Source: Pseudo-nitzschia pungens (taxonomy: Eukaryota; Bacillariophyta; Bacillariophyceae; Bacillariales; Bacillariaceae). Taken from it: a stretch of 64,000 nucleotides of DNA. The notes beneath the pieces were generated by a model that made no database searches, was not told where the DNA came from, and saw nothing but the letters and a program-made list of their open reading frames with translations. Location: the NCBI GenBank assembly GCA_037355855.1, contig CM074762.1:4588001-4652000 (forward strand). The letters run 5' to 3'. Positions 10,599 through 21,047 of the stretch are shown here, in pieces (within the stretch, counting starts at the first letter, position 1; every line of letters starts with the position of its first letter). Made by a program: the position numbers and the translations under genes.

Positions 10599-10839
10599 AT
10601 TACAAGGTGTTATGGGGTGCTAACTCCATATACCCCGGGGTTGTTGTGTACGATTTATACCAGTTGTACATACCCCGAGTATAGCACCCGCACTAAGTGT
10701 AGCTGAGTGCTACAGGGTTAGGGTTGCTAATGCTAACCTACCATGCTACCATGCTAAGATACTATGCTACCGCCGGGGTCGGGTCATTGGTGTACAATAT
10801 GTACTATGACTGGACACCTGGCCCAAACAGTTATTAAGC

Positions 10840-10910
10840 AAGCTAACGCATGCTAGCGAGTTAGCGCTAGCGAGTTAGCGCAAGCGCAAGCGAGCTAGCG
10901 CTCGCTAACT
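10840..10910. repeat. AGCG-rich imperfect palindrome cluster
   Basis: Repeats of GCTAGCGAGTTAGCG and CAAGCG that partly pair with GCTAGCGCTCGCTAAC, giving hairpin potential. A related GCGCTCGC motif occurs at 56715-56745, near the second copy of the neighbouring dispersed repeat. Confidence 0.5.
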
Positions 10911-10989
10911 ACTCCGAATGCTACCCTGTAAACTACAGTACTGAACCTACAGAGCTGTATACTTCTGTACAGCGCTGCGAGACAGCGAG

Positions 10990-11265
10990 GCGCTGTCACG
11001 CTTTAGCTGAGCTCCGCTCAGCTCCCACCACTATTCTTTTATCTCTTTAAATTAAGACAGCACCTATCAAGCCCTCCCCTTTCGATGATTCCGATGCACC
11101 TCTAGGAGAGTATTTTGTAGTGACTGAGTGTATGCAATAGCGTTCGACCAGTATCCTCTGTAGTCTCACTACATGCCAGGACTTCGTCCTATTCTATTGT
11201 TATTGCTATCCCTCTTTTTTGCTGACGAGCGAATATCTTTACAAAAAAGTGAGCAAACCTCTATT
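10990..11265 (+). repeat. Dispersed LTR-like repeat, copy 1
   Basis: The stretch from the CTGAGCTC/CAGCTCCCAC region to TGCTGACGAGCGAATATC is clearly related to 56890-57135. Shared blocks include TCTCTTTAAATTAAG versus TCCTTTAAATTAAG, ACCTCTAGG.GAGT, and CAGTATCC.C.TGTAG.CTCACT. Both copies are followed by AGTGAGCAAAC. The two copies are in the same orientation. A solo LTR or non-autonomous element is likely; the ends are not resolved. Confidence 0.55.
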
Positions 11266-11982
11266 GATTCGAAAAACGGTAGACTGAAGGACGCGGAGAC
11301 AGAGGGGTGTTTAAGGGCTACAATCGTCTGCTGACGCTATGTAGAAAATGTACTGTTTTCTACGGTGTCGCGACGAGGTTAGCGGCTAAACTCTTACCAA
11401 CACCGTATGTGTATCACGTAGTCGTAGATGGATGATAGATAGAAGATGATACCTACGGTAACCTTACCAGGTAAGTTACGTACGGTAATCTTAGATCGGG
11501 AAGAGATTTTTTGTTGATTTTTTGTTGAGATTGATCGAGAGAGATGATGTTTCGGATTGAACTGAACTAATCTTACGTACATACGAAGTAATCCAAGTTG
11601 TATTCTCAACAATCACAATACAGCGTAAACTACGACCGACAAAGCAGTATTTTTCAACAACACTCGACCTTTCACTTCCTTGTTTGAACGATCCTTGTTT
11701 GAACGATTAGGTCACTTGTCGTTCCTCTGGTACGAGATACAACCGTACGCATCTCCAGAGTTACAAGTACAAAAATCGGATCAGGGAAAAAATTGGCACG
11801 ACCATTGATTGGATGGTCGAGAGAAGATTGTAGAATAATCCTGTTTACCAGATTCAAGTCAAAGAATGACAACAGACAATCTATCGAACAACGAGAGCCC
11901 GGCCGAGCATCGAAGTAAAGCAAAGCTGATACGATACTATGTGAATCATCGCCATAAGCACTTCTATGAAACATCAGCCATC
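11266..11982. promoter_or_regulatory. Upstream region of the E1-like gene with TACGGTAA-type words
   Basis: At 11450-11500 the words CCTACGGTAACC, TTACCAGGTAAGTTAC and GTACGGTAATC are packed together, about 500 bp upstream of the chosen ATG. The same word class occurs upstream of most host genes in this window. Any regulatory role is an inference from position only. Confidence 0.4.
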
Positions 11983-13771
11983 ATGAACAAGGTCCTCTAT
12001 ATCCCTTTCCTGATCTACATTTTCTTGATTGCAACCTCGAATGCATTCACGATCCCACGAAGTGTAGCCCTCCGAGCATCTAGTCCTGCTTCTACTGTTA
12101 TGGGGACATCCAGGTCGGAGAACGAAGTCGAAAGACAATCTTCAGCGACCACACTCTTTGGGTCTCGAGACGAGAATTCTATTTTCTCGGATCAGTCGTT
12201 GACTAACGAAGAAATATCTCGCTACTCGCGTCACCTTGTCTTGTCCGTGAGTTGTGTGTGTTGCAGTTTTTGCGAGTCGCTTCTGTAGACGACTGAATCC
12301 ACTCATTCCGAGTTTGACACCTCATCTTTTGCCTACCCATCGATTGAACGTTTTGCATGAAGGATGTTGGAATGACAGGGCAAATATCGCTGAAGAACTC
12401 CTCTGTGTTAGTAATTGGTGCCGGAGGTCTTGGATCGCCTTGCTTATTGTAAGTTGCTTTCGGTGTTCAAAATGACATTGCTTCTTGTTTTTTCGGCTGC
12501 CAATCTTATTTCTCGCGATCGGCGTTTTGTATCAACGTTTCGAATGAACGATTCGTACAAAGATATTTGGCCGCTGCCGGAATCGGTCACATTGGAATTG
12601 TCGATGCCGATACAGTTGATACGTCCAATCTTCAAAGACAAATAATTCACTCTGTGTCAACGGTAGGAATTTCAAAGTGCGAATCTGCTCGACAACGAAT
12701 ACACGACATTAATCCTTTTGTGAAATGTTCGTCTTTACGAGGAAGAATTCACGTCGGAGACAGCTGAAAGAATTTTGAAGGGCGGGTTCGAAGAAAACCG
12801 ACAGTACGACGTGGTTGTGGACGGTTCTGACAATTTTCCAACCAAATACTTGATCAATGATGTTTGCGAGCTTGCGGCAACACCTTGGGTGTACTCCGCA
12901 ATTTTAGCCTTCGAGGGCCAGTTAAGTGTTTTCAATTATCAAGGTGGACCGAACTATCGAGATATGTTGCCGACACCTCCCCCACCTGGAGATGTACCAT
13001 CTTGTGCAGAAGGTGGTGTCCTGGGAGTATTACCAGGGTAAGTGCTCCAGTGTCGAATCAGATGTATAACAAGCTAGAGTACAACATGAAAGAACGAACT
13101 TTCAAGTGATCTCGATATCTCACTGATTCTGTCGCGCCAGTACAATGGGCTGTCTTCAAGCAACTGAGGTTATAAAAATTTTGCTCAATCGTAAACCTGA
13201 AGAAATCACCAGCGGTCGTGTACTAGTATTCGATGCACTCAAAATGAAATTCAATGACGTTGGACTGGTCAAGCAGGAAGATAGAGAACAAATTACCGAG
13301 TTGGTAGATTACCAGGGGTTTTGCGCAGGCCCAAAGACGATTGTAGAACCTGTTGCGAATCAGGATATCACAAATCGTGCCCCAGAAAAACAAGCCAACG
13401 GTAGAACAATGGATGAGACTGACACCTTTGAGCCTGATCAGGAAGACTCCTTTGAATCCATTGAACCAAAGAAATGCCTTCAGAAGCTTAGAGATGGATG
13501 GGCGCCATGGGTCTTAGATGTTCGCTTAAAAACAGAGAATGACATTGTGGCCCTACCATTTACTGACAATGTGGTTCCACATCGAATGGTGAGGGCTGAA
13601 AATGTTCCGAAATCAGGGGATATATTAGTATACTGTAAAGCTGGAGTTCGAGGAAAGAAGGCATGCAAGCGTCTAGTAGAACTGGGGATCGAGTCAACTC
13701 GATTGTACAACTTGGAAGGGGGAATCATGAAGTGGCAAAAAGAAATCGACCCCTCTATGCCAAGGTATTGA
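11983..13771 (+). CDS. UBA4: E1-like adenylyltransferase-sulfurtransferase (MOCS3/UBA4 type) with plastid-like leader; one apparent frameshift
   Basis: Four exons fit: 11983-12246, 12363-12448, 12563-13037 and 13141-13771, all with GT-AG introns. The ThiF/MoeB adenylation domain has RYSRHLVLS, the ATP loop VIGAGGLGSP, DTSNLQRQ and CAEGGVLGVLPG. A C-terminal rhodanese domain has the active loop YCKAGVRGKK. Family members adenylate and sulfurate ubiquitin-like carriers for tRNA thiolation or molybdopterin synthesis. The leader from the ATG at 11983 is a signal peptide followed by SNAFTIP, which resembles the diatom plastid ASAFAP signal; an earlier in-frame ATG at 11866 would bury it. In exon 3 the frame shifts at about 12738-12745, where one surplus G separates the SSLR and EEFTSE segments. 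The usual zinc pair CYRC is replaced by NYRD, with FCAG later. The family call is firm; plastid location is inferred. Confidence 0.88.
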
Positions 13772-14849
13772 TTTTCTCCACGTCATAAAATTCAAAAAGA
13801 ATAAAGTAGTAATGTAAATCTTTCCCATTTTTCCGTGTTTTTATTGGAATAACTATTCAAGTAGAACAAAGTTTATGACCTATGGTCTCATGCTTTCTAT
13901 CCGAGGGCATGCAGACATTTCTGTAGATCAGGCACTTATGTTGTAGGATCATATCATTGCATACCCCGGAACCTGTGTGAGAGGTGACGAGTGTAAAATG
14001 AAGGCACGGCTAGTGGACTTTCATGCAGAGGTCCGTCGAAATTCTACAACAGGCTTGAGAAGAATACAAAATAATCCTGTTGACGATTATAGATGATACA
14101 AAAGAAATGAAAAATGAGCACAGGCATTGTACCGTATACATGGCTCATTTTATTGACCTCTATGGTGATGCCTATGTTGCTGCTCAATCTGGTTGGTTCA
14201 TTTCCATTGTTTTCAATGGCTCCATGCAACAATTTCTGTCCATGGATATCATCATCAGGATCTTCTCTTTGACATTAAATGACATCATTCTTGTTGGAAT
14301 GACATTGGATATAGTCTCAAAACTTGCCATCTTATGGGACATCACCACAACGGAATCATACTGCTGCAAGCCATAAAAATAAGTAGGAAAAGGGAACCAG
14401 CGTACATGCTTTTCTATTAGTGCCATCATGTATCATGTACGTACCGGTACTAAAAAAGTTGTCTTCGAAATTCGCAAACTAGGAACTAATTTAGTTTTGC
14501 TTCGAACTTGGCGTTCGGCATTAGAAGCATTTTCAAAACCCGTTGCCCAGTCCTCCGTTTCAGGTGCCTGCACACCACACGATTATTCCCTTCAATCAAG
14601 AAAATTACGATTTTGATTCTTCTCGACTTTCTACCTTTTCCCGTAAGGAGTCGTAAATACATTACCTACCGGTATGATTCGACGCACCCGTTCATGTAAT
14701 CGTTCTTTGTAACAACCTTGCGGTATTGGGACGACAACATCATGGGGTCACACACGACGTTTTCGTTGGATCCTTTTTCCACAACATCTACATAAGGAAG
14801 CTCTCCCTGTACTCGCAATTACCCTTCGATTGCAGCATTCCAACCGCCG
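13772..14849. other. Intergenic DNA between the E1-like and IPI1 genes
   Basis: About 1.1 kb with only short, unrelated reading frames. Words such as GTACGTACCGGTAC (about 14435) and ACCTACCGGTATG (about 14662) lie upstream of the next gene. Nothing else is recognised. Confidence 0.4.
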
Positions 14850-17645
14850 GTGATCATGTCAGGCAGTAAACGGAAAAAAGGGGCATCATCCGACTTCAAA
14901 AGAGTGAAAGCGAAAGTTGGCAAAAGAGCCCAACGTCAAAATGACACTGATGTATCTTTCCAATCCGCGTCCCTTCACCTCGGACAATCTATCCAAGGAG
15001 ACAACGACTCCCAGAAGTCTGGAAATTCGAATCTCATATCATCGCGAGGAAGATCTCTGTATGATCTTTTATCAACTGCATCGTCGCATCCTGCTGCAGC
15101 CGCTCGGTGTAGTAGTTTGAAAGGAATTCTTGACATTGTCAAAAATCACCCACTAGGCGCTATTCTACCGAACCTATCTGCTCTGATACCTACATCTCTC
15201 CACTCTTGTGTGGACGAAGATCAAGATGTCCGAACTTCAGGCATTGAAATCCTTTCCGTTCTGTTGACGCAATTACAAGAAAAAACAATCAATCCGTTTG
15301 GTGCTCTACTGATCGCAAGAGTTTCATCAGCGTTGCACAGTTTGGATGCTTCAACCCGGATCGATGGAGTGAAACTGGTAAAGTTGGTTAGCACCACATG
15401 TCCCTCCTTAGCAATCAATGCTATCGATCAATTCCTACCCCCATTTGTTGGTCTATTGGCTGACCAAAGAACAAGAAAAGCGATTGACGATGTATTACAA
15501 TCCTTGATCTCTCTGCTTCGAGTTACCGAGACAAAAGGCCCAGGCATCTCAGATTCAGTACACAATAACCAAAAAACAAGAATCTATGGGAATGTCCTTA
15601 TCAGGAAGAAAACAGAATGTGATCATCACCCTGATATGATTTATGTAGCGGGGGGACGATCTAGGAACACAGTTTTACGCCGTGGTAGATCGCTTCATGC
15701 TTTACCGCGTAGAGTCGAATCTATTTCGCATTTCTCTCATCTCGAACATCCTGAGTTGAGCTCACGTAGTGATGGGCAGGGAATCAAACACAAAACCAGT
15801 TTGATGAAAAAACTTCGCGACAGTCTCATCGAGTCTATTAATCTCGAAAGTGAACCCAATAGAATCGCAAGAACGTCGAAGATTGAACCCCGTGGAAGCA
15901 TGAATTATTTAAGAGTTAATTTATTACTCCGCTCAATCCGATATCTTCACAAGAACTTCATGGCTATGAATGCATGGTATCTTGATCAAAATGAAAATGA
16001 TTTCGAAAAATTTACTCAGCAAATTGTCTCGGTTATAATGGATGTATTTCCTATCGATCACGATCTGTCAGCGAGCAATGCGACGAGAGATACCAAGATG
16101 TCATGTGCAGATGAAGTCAATGCTAGCATCGCAATCACCATGTTGGATCTATCTCACGAGTCTCCGTCAAACTTGAAAGAAGAGAGGAATGACAACTCGA
16201 AACAATGGGTGAAAGCAATTCATTCGTATGTCATTCCTCGTGTTCACCATCTTCAGGATACAGCAAACGCAAGTTCTTCGTCGGACTTGGACATAACATG
16301 CAAGTTCCTTCGTCGTCTAGGTCTGGATCCCTTCTTTTCCACTGACCTAATTTCTGTTCTTGCCATAATAGATCAGCTTCTTTTCCGCATCAAGGACATC
16401 CAATCAGCCCGATCTCAGACAGCTCGCAGAATTTCTTTGATAGTGATGGATTTGATCGATGCTAAGAATTTTTCTCTCAAAGATGTATCAAATTCACCGC
16501 TTTCGGAGACTTTCATTTCCTTTGTGACTACCGTGCCGTTCTATCTGGAAGCGTGGGACGTGGACTTTACATACGAAAGCCAAAGAATAATGGAGGGAAT
16601 TTCAAAATTGATTCGAGAGGTCGAAGAAAGTAACAACCTCCCTGTGTTCGAGTCTATTCGTTGCGATTGGCACAAACTCGTAGCAGGTAACGGTAAATCG
16701 TCTTCAATCTTCGAAAGGTATCCGTGGCGTTTGCAAAAACTTTGGTTAGGATTGGTGGTCCTCTTGAGATACCCCAGTGATGAAACACTCCGAAATTTGG
16801 CATCTATTTGTGGGCGGTCGATGAACCAAGCTAGATCGGAATCAATTGTTGAATCTATTCAAGAAGTTCGAAAAACAGTTGCCATGCAACGGTACCTGAC
16901 ATTTCTTGTTCAAAGTGTTGGAGTCACGGACCACGTGAAGAAGCTTTCAAACTTTGCAAGTTCTAAGAACGTTTTTGAAACAGTGTTTTTCGAAGCAGAC
17001 CCTAACATTGAAAGAGTTGCCAGGGCGCTGACGGAGCCTGGATCAATTCAGGTTCTGCGAATGATACTGCCACAGATATCCATCTGGCAACGTTCAACAG
17101 AGACGAAGAGAGATACAGGGGGACGTTCACTGGAATTTCTCTTTAAGACGCGTATCAGCCACATCATTCTGGCCTATTTTTTCCTGATGCACAGTCCGAA
17201 ACAAACTGACCAGCAGCTTTCGGATGGGCGGCGATGCTCGATTTTTGGTCTGGCGAATGGTATGATTACAGTCGATACGCTGACACATTCAATTTGTACC
17301 TTTGTTCGCTGCATCGTACAGAACGAGGAAGCAATTGAGTTTTGTTCAAAATTAACATGCCCCATCGTTGCGATCATGTCGTCCGAACACTCAGTGCTAA
17401 GTGCAGTGGTACGAAAGATAAGTGAGTGGTTTCAAACTCTGGAACTCACCAAAATTGAGCAAAACAATATTTTGCTTCTTTTGGTGAAATGGATGAAAGA
17501 TCCTCAGCTGCAAGATGCCATGAAAGGATCAGCGTCGTCGACATCGGTGAAAGAAGAAATTCACGCGATCGGTTGTAGTCAGCTCGTCAAAGATAACGGG
17601 CATGCGCATGAAATGCTGTCACTACTGAAAACACAGCGACAATAA
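14850..17645 (+). CDS. IPI1: IPI1/TEX10-like pre-rRNA processing protein
   Basis: A single-exon gene of 931 residues, about the length of animal TEX10. The start is diagnostic: a basic patch, then DFKRVKAKVGKRA and a segment ending FQSASLHL, which matches the conserved N-terminus of TEX10/IPI1. A region of HEAT-like helices follows (about residues 70-230), corresponding to the IPI1 N-terminal domain, with LLSTASSHPAAAARCSSLKG and VDEDQDVRTSGIEIL. IPI1 belongs to the Rix1/PELP1-TEX10-WDR18 complex that acts on pre-60S particles in the nucleolus and nucleoplasm. Two adjacent ATGs (14850 and 14856) are possible starts; the second leaves a simple basic SGSKRKKG start. The gene converges with EF2, leaving about 200 bp for both 3' ends. 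The rest of the protein is helical and weakly conserved, so the name rests on the N-terminus. Confidence 0.85.
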   Translation: MIMSGSKRKKGASSDFKRVKAKVGKRAQRQNDTDVSFQSASLHLGQSIQGDNDSQKSGNSNLISSRGRSLYDLLSTASSHPAAAARCSSLKGILDIVKNHPLGAILPNLSALIPTSLHSCVDEDQDVRTSGIEILSVLLTQLQEKTINPFGALLIARVSSALHSLDASTRIDGVKLVKLVSTTCPSLAINAIDQFLPPFVGLLADQRTRKAIDDVLQSLISLLRVTETKGPGISDSVHNNQKTRIYGNVLIRKKTECDHHPDMIYVAGGRSRNTVLRRGRSLHALPRRVESISHFSHLEHPELSSRSDGQGIKHKTSLMKKLRDSLIESINLESEPNRIARTSKIEPRGSMNYLRVNLLLRSIRYLHKNFMAMNAWYLDQNENDFEKFTQQIVSVIMDVFPIDHDLSASNATRDTKMSCADEVNASIAITMLDLSHESPSNLKEERNDNSKQWVKAIHSYVIPRVHHLQDTANASSSSDLDITCKFLRRLGLDPFFSTDLISVLAIIDQLLFRIKDIQSARSQTARRISLIVMDLIDAKNFSLKDVSNSPLSETFISFVTTVPFYLEAWDVDFTYESQRIMEGISKLIREVEESNNLPVFESIRCDWHKLVAGNGKSSSIFERYPWRLQKLWLGLVVLLRYPSDETLRNLASICGRSMNQARSESIVESIQEVRKTVAMQRYLTFLVQSVGVTDHVKKLSNFASSKNVFETVFFEADPNIERVARALTEPGSIQVLRMILPQISIWQRSTETKRDTGGRSLEFLFKTRISHIILAYFFLMHSPKQTDQQLSDGRRCSIFGLANGMITVDTLTHSICTFVRCIVQNEEAIEFCSKLTCPIVAIMSSEHSVLSAVVRKISEWFQTLELTKIEQNNILLLLVKWMKDPQLQDAMKGSASSTSVKEEIHAIGCSQLVKDNGHAHEMLSLLKTQRQ

Positions 17646-17847
17646 CGAAAATACTGAAATGCGATGTCTAAGAAAGAGCCACTCTTCACAGAAATATGGT
17701 TTCACCTGAAAATTGTGTTTTCATACATCAAACTAATAGCTAAAGCCGGCTAAGGTATCTTGCTTCAATGGAAATTTGTGTTACGTAATCTTTTTTTTAT
17801 AGTTCAACAGTTCTAAGAATATGACTGTGAAGACTCCCACCAACTAA

Positions 17848-20800
17848 TTAGAGCTTGTCAATGTATTGGGCGAACGTTGGGACGCCCTCCTTGAGACCCT
17901 TGCGATTTCTCACGGAGACGACGGTCTCGTTACACTTGGTTCCGGCGTCATGAGGAGATCCAGACATGGGTTCCCAGTGATCAAAACTCATTTGAGGGAA
18001 GGCCTTTCCTCCAGTGTGAGACCGAAGATCGGCGGTGAAACCGAAGGACTCCAACACAGGCAAGTAAGCCAAGAGGGTAACCATAGGTGTTCCTGGCTTC
18101 TGGTCTTCGCTGAAGACGTGACCACGACGGCGGGTCAAGACACCGTACACATTACCCATAGCATCTTGAGGAACAGAAATGTTGGCCAAGAAGACGGGTT
18201 CGAGGAGGCACGGCTCGGCCGCAAGCATAGAGGAGAAGATGACACGTCGGGAAGTAGGCATGATCTGACCCATACCACGGTGGATAGCATCAGCGTGAAG
18301 GACAACATCCATGAGGTTGAATCGGCACCCTCGCAATTGTTCTTCACAGAGAGGTCCGGCTCCGCAAGCCCAGTTGAAACCGGCAACAACAGATTCCTTG
18401 ATCTCAAGCAAGTAGTTGACTCCCTTGGTGGTGTCGACATAAGTGTTGGGTCCGTTTTGGTCAGGTCCAAAGGCCCAGATCTTTCTACCTTCAGAAACGT
18501 CCCAACCGAAGTCATCGGCGAGTTGACGTCCGAGAGCCTTGGCATCGGCTTGGGTGTTGACGACACCGTCTTCGATGGCGATACAAAGCTCGGATGACAT
18601 AGGTTCGGCTTCGAGGAAAATACGGTTGTGCTTGTTGGCAGACTTGGCAAGACAGGTCTGGTTGGACTTCGCTTGAACGGTTTCACGGTATGAAACAACA
18701 GGATCAGAGACCTTGACCTCGGTTCCCATGAAATCGTTCTGGAGATCCTGCAAACAAATCTCCAAGTGAAGTTCTCCGGAGGCAGCGATGATGTGCTCTC
18801 CGGATTCACCGACACTGCAGACAACCATAGGATCGGACTTGGCCAAACGCTTCATACCTTCAACCAATTTAGGAAGATCGGCGGAGTTCTTGGGCTCGAC
18901 GGCACAACGGACAACAGGGGAGACAGAGAACTTCATGGTCTTGATGCAGTGGGCATCGTCGGCGGTGGCGATGGTTCCGGACTTCAACAAGTATTGGTCG
19001 ACACCTACCAAGGCGCAGGTGTTTCCGGCAGGGACGTCGGCGACCTGTTCGGTGTACTTACCCATCATGATGACGGTACGTTGGATGTTCTTGACCCAGA
19101 GTTCGGTCTTCTTTCCAGCAACGTAGTTAGGACCCATGATGCGGACCTTCTGTCCGGTGGCAATCTTTCCGGAGAAGACACGTCCAAAGGCGTAGAATCG
19201 TCCCTTGTCGGAGGTGGGGATCATCTTAGACACGTACATGCACATGGGGGCACCCTCGGAGGTATCGCAGGTACGGATGGCAGTGGCGGTTTGATCGTCC
19301 AAAGGACCATCGTAGAGACCCTCGACACGGTAGGATTGCGCCTTCACGGGAGAAGGAAGGTGAAGCACAATCATCTCCAAGACAGTGTCTCCAGCAGGAA
19401 GCCACTTTTGCATGACACGCTTCAGCAATTGCTTTCCGGTGTACTCCTTCTCCTCTCCCTTGAGTTCGACACCAATGGCCTTCAACATCTTCTTAACCTT
19501 ACCGTGCTTCTCGGCCATGATGGCTTCGAAAAGGGTAGTGATGGGGGAGGCAATGAACTGGCAGAAAGCACGTTCCAGGGTTCCACCCTTGTCACTGGTG
19601 GTCCAGACGGATCGTCCGGCATCAAAGTACCAATCTCCCCAGAGCTTGGTGATCATCTTCTCTTCGGGGACATTGAACTTGGCACCGTAGGTCTTGGCGA
19701 ACTTCTTCAGAGTGAAAGCCCACTGGTGAAGACCGGAACCAAAGGCAACGGTTCCCTTGGTGGGGTCAACTTGGACATCACCGAGGGCGTCGTCGTTGTA
19801 GGTGGCAACAATAACGTTCACGGACTCAATAGCACGGCAGAAGGCTTGGTAGAGTTCTTCAGCAGGCAATTGGAGTTCGAGAAGAGCACGGTCAACCTTG
19901 TTAACCATCAGAACAGGCTTCACACGTTCGGAAAGAGCCTGACGAAGGACGGTCTCTGTTTGGACACAGACACCGTCAATGGTATCGACGACAACCAAGG
20001 CACCATCGGTGACACGAAGAGCGGCAGTAACTTCCGAGGAGAAATCAACGTGACCGGGAGAGTCGATAAGGTTGATAAGGTAGGACTTCTCGGAAATGTT
20101 GACATTGGACTCGGCATCCTTCTTGTCGGCAATGTCTTGCGCAAGCTTGGCAGCTTCCTCAGCGGAAAGACCGGCGGCTTCCCCTGCCTTCATGTCATAC
20201 TCGAAAAACATGGAAATACCAGTAGACTTGATCGTAATACCACGTTCGGCTTCATCGGCACGGGTATCGGTGTAACGAGCACCTCCGGCAGCCTTGGCGG
20301 AGATAATTCCGGCCTTTTGGACGAGGGAATCGGTCAAGGTGGTCTTTCCGTGACTGTGGATTGAACGGAATAGAATGGATTAGAATGAAGGGAAATGTGA
20401 TGAAAAAACGACAGAACGATCATTGGGGTGAGAAAACGATCGAGTCTATCGAGGCATTCGCGGCTGAGCGCGTTGGAGACAGATGAAAGCGGTCCCGTAG
20501 CGTGCCGGTTCCAATGACAAATTAATAAAAACTAGTAATACTCACTCAACGTGGGCAATAACCGACATGGAACGGATGTTGTGCTTGAGGTCCATGATGG
20601 ACCTCATTTGTTCGACGGTAAAGTTGACCTGTTAAGAGAACATCGGACGAGAAAGAGGCGGAAACTTTCGAGTCAGAATTCGGAACGAAACAAATAATAA
20701 TTGTAGTGCTTCGGAAAAAGCTTTTCGCCCTGCACAATGCGTGCTCCCGTCCCGATCTACGAGTGAATCCACAGAGAACTACCAACCGCATGCTTTGCAC

Positions 20801-21047
20801 GATGGGATGCAACCACTATCAGTATATCTAACCGAGCGTTCTAGGTTCTAGGACCGGCAACACGACACTCGAAGAAGATTCAAAGCATCGATGCCTGCGA
20901 ACCTTCATCTTCGCAAACCCCAATCGCATTGCTTCTTCGTTGGGTTGGCGCTTGGCGTATCTCGGTTGTCCCTCCGATTTGGTATCTACGTCGGCGGCTT
21001 CATCAACGGATTAACATTGGATACATTTGATCACTAATCCTTACCAT
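17848..21047 (-). CDS. EEF2: Translation elongation factor 2
   Basis: Three coding exons fit on the minus strand: 21045-21047 (only the ATG, followed by GTAAGG), 20546-20628 and 17848-20353. They give 863 residues, in the normal EF2 range. The joined start reads [13 protein letters not shown], and the split codon in [11 protein letters not shown] rebuilds the G1 loop across intron 2. G-domain motifs DSPGHVDF and NKVDRA follow, then domains II-V. The diphthamide site is the His of DAIHRGMGQ (about residue 720), and the protein ends FAQYIDKL like other EF2s. It catalyses GTP-driven ribosomal translocation in the cytosol. Codon use is strongly biased, and this produces a long stop-free antisense frame at 18766-20364, which I do not regard as a gene. 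Confidence 0.97.

Noticed and set aside
10497..10706. Frame with a repeated SNRL segment
   Set aside because: Explained by a perfect 12-bp tandem repeat outside any gene context.
18766..20364. 532-codon plus-strand frame opposite EF2
   Set aside because: It mirrors the EF2 coding frame; strong codon bias in EF2 removes stops on the other strand. The Gly/Asp/Val/Leu-rich product has no domain.
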